Below, piece after piece: positions 20,255 through 29,674 of a DNA stretch of 29,674 bases (position 1 is the first letter of the stretch; every line of letters begins with the position of its first letter). The DNA lies in contig JBNGIS010039291.1 in assembly GCA_049999725.1 (NCBI GenBank), forward strand, positions 1 to 29,674, in the 5' to 3' direction. The notes below the pieces were generated by a model. It was given only the letters and a program-made list of their open reading frames with translations. It did not search any database and was not told the DNA's origin. The DNA comes from Haplomitrium mnioides. Its lineage: Eukaryota > Marchantiophyta > Haplomitriopsida > Calobryales. The position numbers were made by a program, and so were the translations under genes.

Positions 20255-22765
20255 CACTTTTCCCTTCTGAAGCCCAGGACCATGTCGCCACACCGAGTGT
20301 GCCAAGATTTCTGGCAACTAAATGAGGCCATGAAGAAGGACCACTATCCATTGCCTTTCACAGATGGGGTGCTGAACTTGGTGGTAGGACAGGAGGTGTA
20401 CAGTTTTCTTGATGGGTACTCAGGGTATAACCAGATCAAGATCCAAGAGGAGGATCAGCTCAAAACATCATTCACCATGGAATGGGGGGTGTTTGCTTTC
20501 AGGAGGATGCCATTCGATTTGTGTAATGAACCAGGTACCTTCCAGCGGATGATGATGAACATCTTCCACGACTACCTCAGGAAATTCCTAGAGGTGTTCA
20601 TCGACGATTTCGTGGTGTATGGCAAGCTGGAAGACCACGAGCAGGATGTGAGGCTCGCCCTTCAAAGGTGCAGAGAGATGGGGCTGAGGTTGCACCCAGG
20701 CAAATGCTACTTCGGGGTGAAGGAGGGGATACTCCTCGGACACCGAATTTCAAACAGAGAAATTGAGGTGGATCAGGAGAAGATCACCAATTGGTTGAAT
20801 GTGGCCTTCCCTACCAGTCTGAAGGAGATGCAAGGTTTCTTGGGGTGCGTTGGATACTACAAAAGATTCATCGACCAATTCGCCTCAGTGGCTTTGCCCC
20901 TCACTCAAATGACCAAGAGGGGTAGCACATTTGAGGCCACTTTGGAAAGACTGGCGAGCTTCAGGGAGTTGAAGAAGAGATTGGCAAGCGCCCCTGTGTT
21001 GGTCCCTCCCAACTGGGGGAAGGACTTTCATGCGATGATCGACGTGTTTGGGTTCTGCATTGGAGCAGTGCTATCCTAGGTGGATGAGAAGGGACGCGAT
21101 CATCCCATCTACTTCGCCAGCAAGCTATTGGCACCAGTAGAGAAGAACTACTCTGCAACAGATCAAGAAGCACTGGGAATCATCTATGCCCTGAAGAAGT
21201 TCAGGCATTATTTGTTGCAGTATAAAGTGATCTTCCACACGGATCACAATGCGCTCAAGTACATGGTGAACAAGCCAGACATCACCGGTCGGATTGCAAG
21301 GTGGGTGCTTCTCCTGCAAGAGTTTAACTTTGAGGTCAGTATCAAGCTTGGGAAGAAGCACAAAAATGCAGACTTCTTCTCCAAGATTGCTGGACCTGTC
21401 AACCAGCAGGAGGTAGGCAATGAATTCCCTGATGAGGACCTGTTCCATGTGAAGATTGGGAGAACCACAGATTACGCTCTCATCACCGAATTCCTCTGCT
21501 CTGCACAACTTCCCCAAGGCAACAACAGAGAGGAGGCTGTTGTGTTCCTCAAGAAGGTAAGGCCATACCTCTTGATCAAAGGCATATTACATAAGAGAGG
21601 GTATGACGGGATGATCAGACGCTGCTTAGAGCGAGATCAGTCCACAATGGTGATGCAAGCGCTCCATAGAGAGGAGACTGAAGGCCACTTTGCAGTAGAC
21701 ACCACCATTAAGAAGGTCCTGGATATAGGGTATTGGTGGCCCACCTTGCACAAAGATGTGCATTTTTTGGTGAAGAGATGTGATGCATGTCAAAGGACAG
21801 GGAGGCTTGCAGCAAATCAACACCATCCCCTAGTGCCCATCATTCCCTTGGCACCTTTTGAGAAGTGGGGGATAGATTTCATCGGGCCAATTGCACCTTC
21901 CACTCAGAATGGCAACATGTACATACTATTGGCCACAGATTATGCCACCAAGTGGGTGGAGGCCAGAGCAACCAGGAAGGACAATGCCAAGACAATGGCA
22001 ACCTTCCTCTACCAACAGATGTTCTACAAGTTTGGGCCTCCTTTGGAGCTGGTCAGTAATCAAGGGACACATTTCATCAATCAGGTAATTCGAGACCTGA
22101 CTAGTCGATACCTGATCAAGCATAGAAGGACCACTGCTTACCACCCCAATGCTAATGGTCTAACAGAGAGAGCCAACGGGATCATGGGGAAAATCCTCAG
22201 TAAGACAGTGGCAGCAAACAAAGTAGATTGAAACCTTAAGCTGCTCACTGTAACCCATACTTACAACCTGGCTTACAAGACCACAACTGGTCATTGGCCC
22301 GATTTTTTGGTCTTTGGACAACATGCCCTGGTGCCAGTGGAGTATGAGGTGCCCACCAAAAGGTTGTTGGAGAAGGAGAGGATGGCTGAGGGTCAAAGTA
22401 GAAGGAAGAGGCTCTATCAGCTAGAGAGCCTGGAAGAAGCTAGAGAGTTAGCCCAAGAGAGGTTGGAGCACCAACAAGAGCTCAAAAAGAAGCAACATGA
22501 CAAGGGGCTCAAACCTACTGACCTCCGAGAGGGAAATCTGGTGCTGTTGTATGACAACAGGTTTGTGCATTTCCCTGGAAAATTGCACGCAAGATGGATG
22601 GGGCTATTCATTCTGAGGAAGCTCCATCGGAATGGATCAGCAGAGCTGTAGACACTGGAGGGTCACAAGTGCGCCAACAGGGTGCACTTTGACAGGCTGA
22701 AGAGGTATGAGAATCAAGAGGAGAACGAGGGCCCTACTGTGACCACATCAAAGGTGCCCAGCTAG
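20255..22765 (+). pseudogene. pol: pol: reverse transcriptase, RNase H and integrase, with three in-frame stops and a lost integrase aspartate
   Basis: One frame runs through with stops at 21077 (TAG), 22229 (TGA) and 22649 (TAG); the likely true end is TAG 22763-22765. Reverse transcriptase shows VCQDFWQLNEA, KKDHYPLPF, FLDGYSGYNQI, FRRMPFDLCN and the catalytic FIDD (20597-20608); its N-terminal part before 20255 is not recognisable. RNase H shows IDVFGFCIGAVL, DQEALGIIYALKKFRHYL, TDHNALK and NADFFSK; the TAG at 21077 replaces the usual Gln. Integrase has an H-X6-H-X30-C-X2-C zinc finger (GHF...RCDACQ) and a DD35E core with D at 21875 and E at 22166. The middle aspartate is Asn (AAT at 22058, in SNQGTHF). 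The C-terminus (VHFDRLKRY) has no chromodomain. Confidence 0.93.
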
Positions 22766-22918
22766 TAGAGGTAAGTTGTGTGTGTGTGTGTTCTGTGGGA
22801 GGGGGCGTTTTGTGGGGTTGTATTGCAGGAGTTGCAGAATTTGAGCCAAAAAATCATTCAGCAAAGGCACCCAACAAAGTAAGGGAGAAGAAGTGTGTTC
22901 GCAGGGACGCTTCACTCT
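22766..22918 (+). other. Short untranslated region before the purine tract
   Basis: About 150 bp between the end of pol and the polypurine tract. It contains a short GT repeat at about 22778-22790 and no coding signal. Confidence 0.6.
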
Positions 22919-22932
22919 TGAAGGGGGAGTTA
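22919..22932 (+). promoter_or_regulatory. Polypurine tract, plus-strand primer
   Basis: TGAAGGGGGAGTTA lies directly before the TGTTAGCT start of the 3' LTR. Its position and purine content fit the plus-strand priming site of an LTR retrotransposon. Confidence 0.85.
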
Positions 22933-25493
22933 TGTTAGCTAGTGATTTGGGGCACTAAGGCAAAATTCAAGAACTCGGAAACAACATTGGTACCTTGGAA
23001 GCAGCGGATTGACCTCAATCAGCTAGTAAGAACATGGCGCATGAATCCTTAGAGGAGAATGAGATCATGGCGGAAGAAGAGAAGGGGGCAGTGATCGCTA
23101 GCCAAGGGAGAGGTACCACTACAAAATCCGAATTGGGCAAGCGAGAACCCTTGGGTCTCATGGGGATGCGGGGATCGAAGCTGAGCAAGGAAGAATGGAA
23201 CACCCACCTAAGGCAAAGCGATCGGAGGAGGAAGAACGGATCTACAACACATAAACCAGAAGGCACTCAAAGGGGAGAGAGGCTGCGGACATGGCCTGCA
23301 ACTGCCACACATCATGAGCAAGGATCAAGAAAGGAAGAAGGAGTCGGGATCATCGTAGGGGCAAGCTAGGCCAAGGAGCGGAGGACGCCTCTATCTCGCA
23401 AGCGCAAGCACGCGTTGCAAAGGCCTGATCGACTCTTCTCTCTTGAATCCGCGGATCCTAGCAGAGACGTGGAGTTCTCTGAAGGCCACGTAAGATTCCA
23501 CGGAAACGTGGCATCTCTAGAGCGCTTCGCGGGATTCCACGGATGACATGGCGGCTCCAGAGAGCCCGAGGATCTTTACGGGAAGTGGCAGGGCCCAGTA
23601 AACCTATTGGGATTGCGCCTCCCTAAGTGGGGATCCCGGTTAAGTGGGTTCCAATCCGTCTTTCGACATGGGGAGCCCACTTAATAAGAATCCGTTGAGG
23701 GGCCCAAATCGAGGAGCAAGGAGGGATCACCCGAAAAGGCGATCTATCGTGGGTCTAGTAAAAGAAAAACCCAAAAGTGCCGAAGGGGTGACTTACTGCA
23801 GATCCGACCAGAGGAAGACAGAGGAAGTCAAAGGGGTGACTTAGCAGAGATCCGACCAGAGGAGAACCAGAGGAGAGCTAAAAAGGCGATGAATCACTGG
23901 TCTGGTCAGACGAAGAGCAAGTAAAGGCGAAAAGATGACCTATCGACAATCTGGTCAGACAAAGAGCAGCAGTGTTGAAAAGGTGATCCCTCACAAATCG
24001 TCCAATGAGAAGAAAGAGATGAGCTAGAAGGGTGATATGCCAACGATCCAACTGGAATACATCAGGGGCGATGTATACCCCTCGAGCGCACGATGATCCC
24101 CCGAGCCCTTCCCGTTGAAAGGTTGTTAATCTTGTTGGCTCTGAATGGGAAATTACGACACGTGTCCCATGAGGTCATTATTCCTGTTACAATGGAAAAG
24201 GAGAGCGCGCCACGTATCCTGTCGGTTGGTCAAGAAGTGCCAAGTACAACATTAACTTCTATAGGTAGTCTGAGGAATCTTGCGAGCTGAGATTCCTAGA
24301 TTCCCGCGAGTATACATCAGAGGCTTCCAATTTTATTCAGGTTGATGCACGAGCAATCTAAGAACGCGACAGCAACCTCAAGGCAAGGAAATTGCAATGA
24401 GGTAAAGTAGGAGGAAGAATACAGTGAGAAGTTGCGTGAAGTGGGTGAACTAGCTCTAGAAGCAAGCAGAGGCTTGGAGGTGGACTGGAGGGGCACCAAG
24501 AATCGCAGAGTGAAGAGCTCTAGAGGCTTGGGCAATCCATGTAAACTCATCCCCGTGAGTGGACCAGAAGCAGAGGTGGACCGATATGTGAGCTAGAAGG
24601 GATTTTTGGCCAGCTGAGAATTCGAGAGAGGCTGCCTAGTGAGAAGCTTGGGGTCGTCTCTACATTCCTTGTGCAAGAGCATCAACCCAGAGTGTTCGAA
24701 GTACACTCTGGTGTAATCCTTTGAGTGTAGCTGAGAGGGGGGCTGCGTTAGTGCCTGTGTATTGCGGAGTAAGACCTATTGAGGCTCGGGGTGGAGTGGG
24801 CTACCTACAGTTGGGAAGACTGTCTTCCAAAGGTGGAAGCCAAAGAAATCCTCTTCCTAGCATGAGGAAGTAAAGTTAGAGCTTCTTGCGAGGGAAGTTG
24901 AAAAACTATCTGGAGAAGGGTGTGTGGGTGGAAGTTGGTTTGAAGGTTGGAAGGAAGCCAGTGATTCAAAAGGGAAGTATCAGTTGGTGGATCAGTCCAC
25001 AAAGCCTTGAAGGACTCTGTTTCTAATTGCAGTACATAGTGTAAGTGTGTTTGTGCATATGCGTGTAGATAGAGTTGAATTCTATAGTTGTGTTTAAGAG
25101 GTATTTTAGATTAGAAGGCATCAGGACCAGTTGAGCAGACCATGGGACAGTCTTGGAGGGGGAGTCCAATCCCTTGACACAGTTCTGATATCTTGGAGGT
25201 AAATGCTCTTTGTTTCTGATCTTGTTGCATAGTTAGGAATTAGTTCATCTTAGGATAGTTAAGATTAGCTATACTTGTTCTGTGACAACCCTAAGAGGGG
25301 GAGTCCAGTCCTCTTGTATTGTTCATTGGTGCAGGTTACAAGCACACTTTTGCCCCAAAGCATCAATAAGGTGGCAGGGTCTAAGTCATTGGGCCCTTGG
25401 AATAAAGTGAAGGAATTACACAAAGACCAACTGGAGGGTATGAATGTGGACTTGGGGTTGTATGAATGACTAACTTGAGTGCAACCAGAAGAG
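22933..25493 (+). repeat. 3' LTR, internally rearranged and truncated
   Basis: 22933-24056 matches the 5' LTR from 9543 to about 10687, and 24311-25493 matches 11669-12851. Between them, about 750 bp of LTR is missing and a ~240-bp segment is inverted. The last 168 bp of the LTR, corresponding to 12852-13019, are absent. At GCAACCAGAAGAG (25493) the sequence changes to unrelated DNA bearing a copia fragment. The expected LTR end and right target duplication are therefore missing. Confidence 0.9.
24065..24309 (-). repeat. Inverted segment within the 3' LTR
   Basis: Reverse complement of about 11434-11680 of the 5' LTR. Recognisable words include GCGCGCCACGTATCCTGTCGG (reverse of CCGACAGG...GTGGCGCGC) and CCATGAGGTCATTATTCC. 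CGATGTATAC stands at its left edge and GTATACATC at its right edge, so a ~9-bp inverted repeat flanks the segment. Confidence 0.8.
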
Positions 25494-26720
25494 CCATACT
25501 TAAGCTTTTTTTCAACTATTGGGATGCAATCCAATTCACATAGCTTCTCTTTTGTGATACAATTACCAACTACCTTGCAAAGCTTATTCAAGACTTTACA
25601 TAGCTATATAGGCCAAAGTTAACCACCAAGCAAGTCTTTGTAAGTGAACTTACTAGCAAAAGCTCTTTTGTGATGTCATGATTATAAAGAACTCCCTCCA
25701 AGATGTAAGTGGCGCTCTTGCCTCCCAATTCTTCAACATTGAGATGCACAATTTGGTTGCAATTGCATGTACTCCAAAGCTATTACCCAACTTTGTCAAC
25801 TTTAGGTTTTGATCACATCTCTCAACCATACCTTCCTTGATGAGATGTGGTTGGACGCACTATATGTCATGTACTCTTTTCATCTATTTCTTCAAGTCTG
25901 GCTTATTAATACTTATCTTCAAATGATTCATGTTCAACAATTGCTACAATGAAGGTGTCTTGATATTTTTTTTTTCTCATCTCCTTCTTTCTTATTGTCA
26001 ATAAATTTCTTCTTGCAAGATTTGGACATATGTCCAACCTTCTTGCAAAAGTAGCAAGTACAAGTCCTTGCAATTTTTTTTTCTTGTCTACTTTGGAAAT
26101 AAAAGCATTATCATCAATCTTTTCATTGTTGTATCACCTTTGCTACTCACTAAGCAAGTGACTCACCATGAATTCTAGGTCTAAGCCATACTATTTGCCT
26201 CTATTGTTATGACCAAAGTGTGATAATTAGCAAACAGGTTATTGGGCAAAACACATGTTAGGTCCTCCTCCTCAAATTTTTGATCCAATTACCCAAAGCT
26301 ATCCAATCATAGACTTAGCCCTCATCACATGTTCAATGATGGTAGAACTACCTTCATTTGTACTATAAAGAATTGCTTCTTCCGAAAAATCCTATTCACA
26401 ATTCCATTGGCCTCATAACTACTTGACAGAAATTCCAAAGCTTCATGTGTATTATTGTAGTTTCTCACAAACTCCAAAAGATGATCTTCAAAGCTAAGCA
26501 AAATCGATGATAAGGCCTTTTTGCTCATCTCTCTCCGAATATATCACTACTCTCTCAATGTAAAACTCATAAATTTCTTTGGGAATCAAATCATTCTGCC
26601 TCTTAGTACTCACAATGACTTCTCATAGATATTGAGCCACAAAGATAGACTTCATCTTTAATTCAAAAGATGAAAATCTTCTCATTCTTAAATTTTTGGA
26701 TCTGAGTCAACTTGATATGG
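25494..26720 (-). pseudogene. Ty1/copia fragment: gag with zinc knuckle and start of the protease/pre-integrase region
   Basis: On the minus strand, gag-like sequence lies at about 26325-26720 (MKSIFVAQYL; NRIFRKKQFFIVQMK, as in UBN2-type copia gag). A complete CX2CX4HX4C knuckle, CYFCKKVGHMSKSC, is at 26015-26056. Further along, LYNHDITKELLLVSSLTK and LVVNFG (about 25590-25760) match the segment of copia polyproteins just after the protease. A pre-integrase-like stretch (CKVVGNCITKEKLCELD) reaches the junction at 25494. Many stops and frame changes show it is dead. No copia reverse transcriptase or LTR was found. The pol direction points at the truncated gypsy LTR, so the rest was lost at this junction. 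Confidence 0.75.
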
Positions 26721-27199
26721 GTCGTGCTATCTTAAGTTTAAGACTTTAGGCTGCTACTTCTTTCCTTGTTGTAGGTAGGAAGGAGAGGATCCAAAACATT
26801 GACCTTCATACCCAATATCCTTTGAAGTTTGTCCAAGTCTCCCTTTCTCACTAAGTATATTGAACTCTAAACTTGTTGGAAGTCCTTGTTGAAGTTGTTG
26901 TTGACATTAGTAGTTTGTCTAGCCATATACCAAAAACATTGGTCAACAAGGTTTGATTTCCCTAATGTGGAGGTTTTGTTGCAGCTAGCAAAGAGAATAG
27001 TGAGGCCATTGGATAGGTTGCTATCATTATCCATTTGATTAGGTTGTGAAGTGATTAGGATTAATGTTATAATATACATATTGGTACACTAGGAATTCTT
27101 GTTGGGATGAACATCATAAGACAAGTAAGGGTGATCATTCTTAGTTTAGTAGGCAAGATGAAGTAATGCAACTCCGATATTTGGAAATATATTAGAAAA
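26721..27199. other. Region upstream of the copia fragment, no clear gene
   Basis: AT-rich sequence with a 70-codon minus-strand open stretch (27079-26867) rich in Asn, Ser and Thr that I do not recognise. It could be the leader or a poorly conserved 5' part of the copia element. I found no primer-binding motif of the usual TGGTATCAGAGC kind. Confidence 0.3.
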
Positions 27200-27762
27200 T
27201 TCCCAAAAATTTACCCCAATGATTTGATGAGTTGCTTCTTTTTCCAGATGTTGATGCAATGACTCTCGCGATTTCCTCTCCAACTTGAGTAGAAGTAATT
27301 GTTTGATTGAATGCTGCTAAAGTGATAACACTTTGTAGTCAAAATTGAGTAGGTCTTGAAATTTTGTTCTTGGAGTAGAAGCAACAAACACATTGCCATG
27401 TTGGACTTCATCAATGTCATAAGTTGTCGACAGAGAAACATTACCAACATTCTCAACATGTTGATATGAATGTCATTGAGTACTCTTCAACGTGTCACTC
27501 TTGTACTTCCATTCTTATGCAAGAGTTCTAGTTCTCGAGTAATGGAGTCCGATTGGAGTATCAAAGCCCATACCCTCGTGTTTTGGAAATCATTTGAAAG
27601 AGTTAACGTTTCTTGCTTGACTAGTATGTTAGGTCCTATGCGTGCATTGGGTTCACTCTTAGATTGTATGCATGAATAGGGTTCACTACTTGATCCTATG
27701 TGCATATAATATTCACTGCCATGACCATCACTGGAAGACACATATTGTTGTGCAATTAGCAT
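27200..27762 (-). pseudogene. Decayed minus-strand coding stretch with three 10-residue repeats
   Basis: The minus-strand frame from 27762 to 27487 opens with three 10-residue repeats (27717-27628; SEYYMHIGSS, SEPYSCIQSK, SEPNARIGPN) and continues with a leucine-rich segment (ETLTLSNDFQNTRVWALILQ) to a TGA. A second frame at about 27450-27200 also looks protein-like (VGNVSLSTTYDIDEVQHGNV; LLLLKLERKSRESLHQHLEK), suggesting one gene with a frameshift. I recognise no family. The 30-bp DNA repeats have a CCTATGCGTGCAT word that resembles the minisatellite palindrome. Confidence 0.3.
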
Positions 27763-28079
27763 ATTCTTACCTTACATGCTAGCCATCATATTCGATACTT
27801 TCAATTCACCAATCTTTCTTTCCTCAACATTATAATTTGAAAAATAATCACCTTGCAATAATATGTGAAATTTCTCTAAGAGCATAAAGCTTAAATTTTA
27901 TTTTACTTTTTTGCATCTTGCTGTTCCTACCATTTGTAATATAGAAATGGCTTTCTCAACAATCTCCACTATTGCCCACATCTTACTACAGTATCTATGG
28001 TCAAAAAAGAACTTGTAATAGTTCCATGTTTTTTAAGAAGCCAATTATCCATCTAGTTTATATAATACATTAAACATCC
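27763..28079. other. AT-rich sequence without recognisable features
   Basis: I see no gene, RNA or repeat boundary here. Confidence 0.4.
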
Positions 28080-28615
28080 CTTCATAAGGCCATTGGATAT
28101 AATATGAAGACACTCTTCTTGAAAAAATCCCTCTTCACAACCTTGTAAATCAAAGGTTTTGCTTACATATCTCTTCCTCTATGAATATCTTCTTTGTAGC
28201 TCTACAAGATGAATATGCAAGGCTCTTCCTCAACAAAATCACTCCAAAACCTTGCAAGACAAATATATGGGATCATTCCTTCATGTAACCACTTCACAGC
28301 CATAGAGGACAAATATGCAAGACCCTCTCTCAATAAAATTTCTCCTATCAAATCTACAAGTTGAAATACCAACCCCTCCACAAAAAATTTTCTCCTTCAT
28401 AGCCTTGCAGAACAAACAATTCGCTTGGAGACCTCTTCCTCTACAAATCTCTCCTTCACAACCATCTAGGAAAAATATGCCAAACCCTTTCTCAATGAAA
28501 TCACTTCACAACTCTGCAGAACAAATAAGCCACACCATTTCTTAATGAAATCTCTTCACAACCCTACAAGACAAATATGTGAGGCCCTTCCTTAATGAAA
28601 TTTCTCCTTCTCTTT
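28080..28615 (+). repeat. Degenerate ~50-bp tandem repeat, eight or more copies
   Basis: A word close to CCCTACAAGACAAATATG recurs near 28203, 28251, 28302, 28354, 28404, 28462, 28512 and 28562, mostly 48-52 bp apart with one 58-bp step. Each is followed by a CCTTCCTCAATGAAATC-like segment and CTTCACAACC. Earlier, weaker copies begin near 28090. Confidence 0.75.
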
Positions 28616-29595
28616 ATTCAATACTTTTCTTCCTAATATGCATACAAAAAATCATCTACTCCATTTTAAGAATGTTGCATCATATCTCTCTACACACTCT
28701 CTTCCTATAACCTTGCACTTGCTTACATCTACATTGCTATCACCCCTATGGTCGGTCTCTTATCTCATTTTCTACCGATTTGCACCAACTTAAGGCTGAT
28801 TTCTTGTTTCGGAACCTTTTATGTGAGGGGCTTTGCACCGAAACAACCCTAACTCCTCTTTACACACTCTAGAATAACTCTACCACGATTAGAATGTCCA
28901 CCCCACTCTTTTGAAATAATCACAACCTACTCTAGAATGGATTTTATTGCTTGAGCAAACTACTTACAGCTACAATGTTCCACACACACACTCACACACC
29001 CACAACCAACACTCGCTCTTCCGAATAACTCAATGCAATCAAATAATATATCGTAACATTTACAAACATCATACTTAGGCCTGCTGGCCCTACACCCACC
29101 ATAGAATTTGCTGATTTCTCCTACCTGCTCGATTCTCTTGCAATCGCCCAGGTAGATCCTCGCCCCTACTTGATTGATCTTCCTTGCATTGGGGAAATTC
29201 TTCCCCCTACGAATGCTCCTGTTGGTGCAATTGCTCATGCACAATGGTTCCCTTGGTGCAATTGAATTGACCCCCTAATCGAACGCCAAAGGCTCTCCTG
29301 CGTGATACTCCCATGCGCAAGGCTCCTCTTGGTGAATTGATCCCGCGCAGGAGCTCCCTGCTACTCCTCACTCTGATTGCTCTGCTCGTTGCCTCACCGT
29401 TTGCATGCTCACTACATGCATGGCCCTGCCTTGGTCTGCTCCCGCTCACTCGTTCAGGCTGCCCGCTTCTTGGCGCTCCTCGCTCTGTTGCGTCGCCCTG
29501 CTCACTGCAACGCCCTACCTCGCCACGATCGCTCTGCTCACTGCTCTCTCCCGGTCCTCACTCCTTTGTCTTGCATGTGCCTTACTCGCTGATGA
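28616..29595. other. About 1 kb of unassigned sequence, becoming GC-rich to the right
   Basis: The left half is AT-rich with a short CA-rich stretch at 28980-29008. From about 29090 the base composition shifts and several open stretches appear on both strands (for example minus 29244-28960 and plus 29313-29633). None shows a recognisable domain and they overlap each other, so I do not call genes. It may be an LTR or a gene leader whose context lies outside the window. Confidence 0.35.
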
Positions 29596-29674
29596 CAGAG
29601 GGGAGAAGGGGACCAGGGAGGAAAGGAGAGTGAGGAAGGGAAGGAAAAGGGAAGAAAAGAAAGGAGAAAGAAGG
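29596..29674 (+). repeat. Purine-rich (GA) tract at the window edge
   Basis: Nearly 80 bases of G and A on the plus strand with only a few pyrimidines (CC near 29613, T near 29631). It runs off the window. On the minus strand it would be a CT-rich leader-like tract. Confidence 0.8.

Larger units (their letters stand above)
9543..25493 (+). mobile_element. Large non-autonomous (dead) Ty3/gypsy retrotransposon, non-chromovirus type
   Basis: The order of parts is diagnostic: LTR, primer-site-like TGGCGC sequence, gag with CCHC knuckles, protease, reverse transcriptase, RNase H, integrase, purine tract, LTR. Integrase after RNase H defines Ty3/gypsy rather than Ty1/copia. The reverse transcriptase wording (VCQDF...KKDHYPLPF, FLDGYSGYNQI, FRRMPF, FIDD) resembles the Athila/Tat side of the family, and no chromodomain follows integrase. 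Total span is ~16 kb, of which ~4.4 kb is two later insertions. The two LTRs differ by several percent where I compared them by eye around 12180-12380, with larger rearrangements in the 3' copy, so the insertion is old. Confidence 0.93.

Noticed and set aside
21125-21517. Minus-strand open frame of 130 codons opposite RNase H
   Set aside because: It is an antisense shadow of the conserved pol frame on the plus strand.
29313-29633. 106-codon frame near the right edge as a secreted or membrane protein
   Set aside because: It is Leu/Ser/Cys-rich low complexity in a GC-rich stretch, overlaps other open frames, and shows no homology that I can recognise.
1-29674. tRNA or rRNA genes
   Set aside because: I found no cloverleaf-like sequence with conserved tRNA boxes and no rRNA sequence on either strand by eye.

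Overview
This is nuclear DNA of a land plant with a large, transposon-rich genome. A gymnosperm or another early-diverging lineage is my inference, from the non-chromovirus Ty3/gypsy polyprotein, the 3.5 kb LTRs and the old nested insertions. No intact host gene is visible and nothing looks prokaryotic. Almost every coding segment carries stop codons or frame changes, so the window reads as an old intergenic repeat nest.

Left part (1-9542). Positions 42-660 hold the last exon of a decayed gene whose C-terminal half resembles a beta-class DNA N6/N4 methyltransferase. Next comes a minisatellite of 37-bp units, each with a palindrome of the CTATG-NNNN-CATAGG type and a TTTAGGG-like motif. It forms two blocks, each followed by a homologous ~380-bp AT-rich spacer (spacers at 1263-1640 and 9046-9430). 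The second block is split by a minus-strand, truncated 3.4 kb LTR (2084-7264). That LTR is itself split by a 1.7 kb insertion flanked by the 8-bp duplication ACAACGGT (3609-5338).

Central part (9543-25493). This is one large, dead Ty3/gypsy element on the plus strand. Its order is: 5' LTR (9543-13019), primer-binding-type site, gag, two zinc knuckles, protease, reverse transcriptase, RNase H, integrase, polypurine tract, and a rearranged and truncated 3' LTR. Two foreign segments interrupt it. One is a 2.5 kb LTR-like insert in gag with a 5-bp duplication (14266-16793). The other is a ~1.9 kb insert between protease and reverse transcriptase that is partly related to the first but lies in the opposite orientation (about 18166-20100). 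The LTR family and both inserts share a block rich in AAGTGGGG/CCCACTT followed by degenerate ~50-bp repeats.

Right part (25494-29674). The truncated 3' LTR abuts a minus-strand Ty1/copia fragment with gag, zinc knuckle and the protease/pre-integrase stretch. Beyond it lie a decayed minus-strand open stretch encoding three 10-residue repeats, a degenerate ~50-bp tandem repeat, unassigned sequence, and a purine-rich tract running off the window.

The most unusual items are the methyltransferase relic, the palindromic minisatellite with its higher-order spacer structure, the DNA insertion carrying an unrecognised decayed reading frame, and the 3' LTR with an internal inversion hinged on a short inverted repeat.
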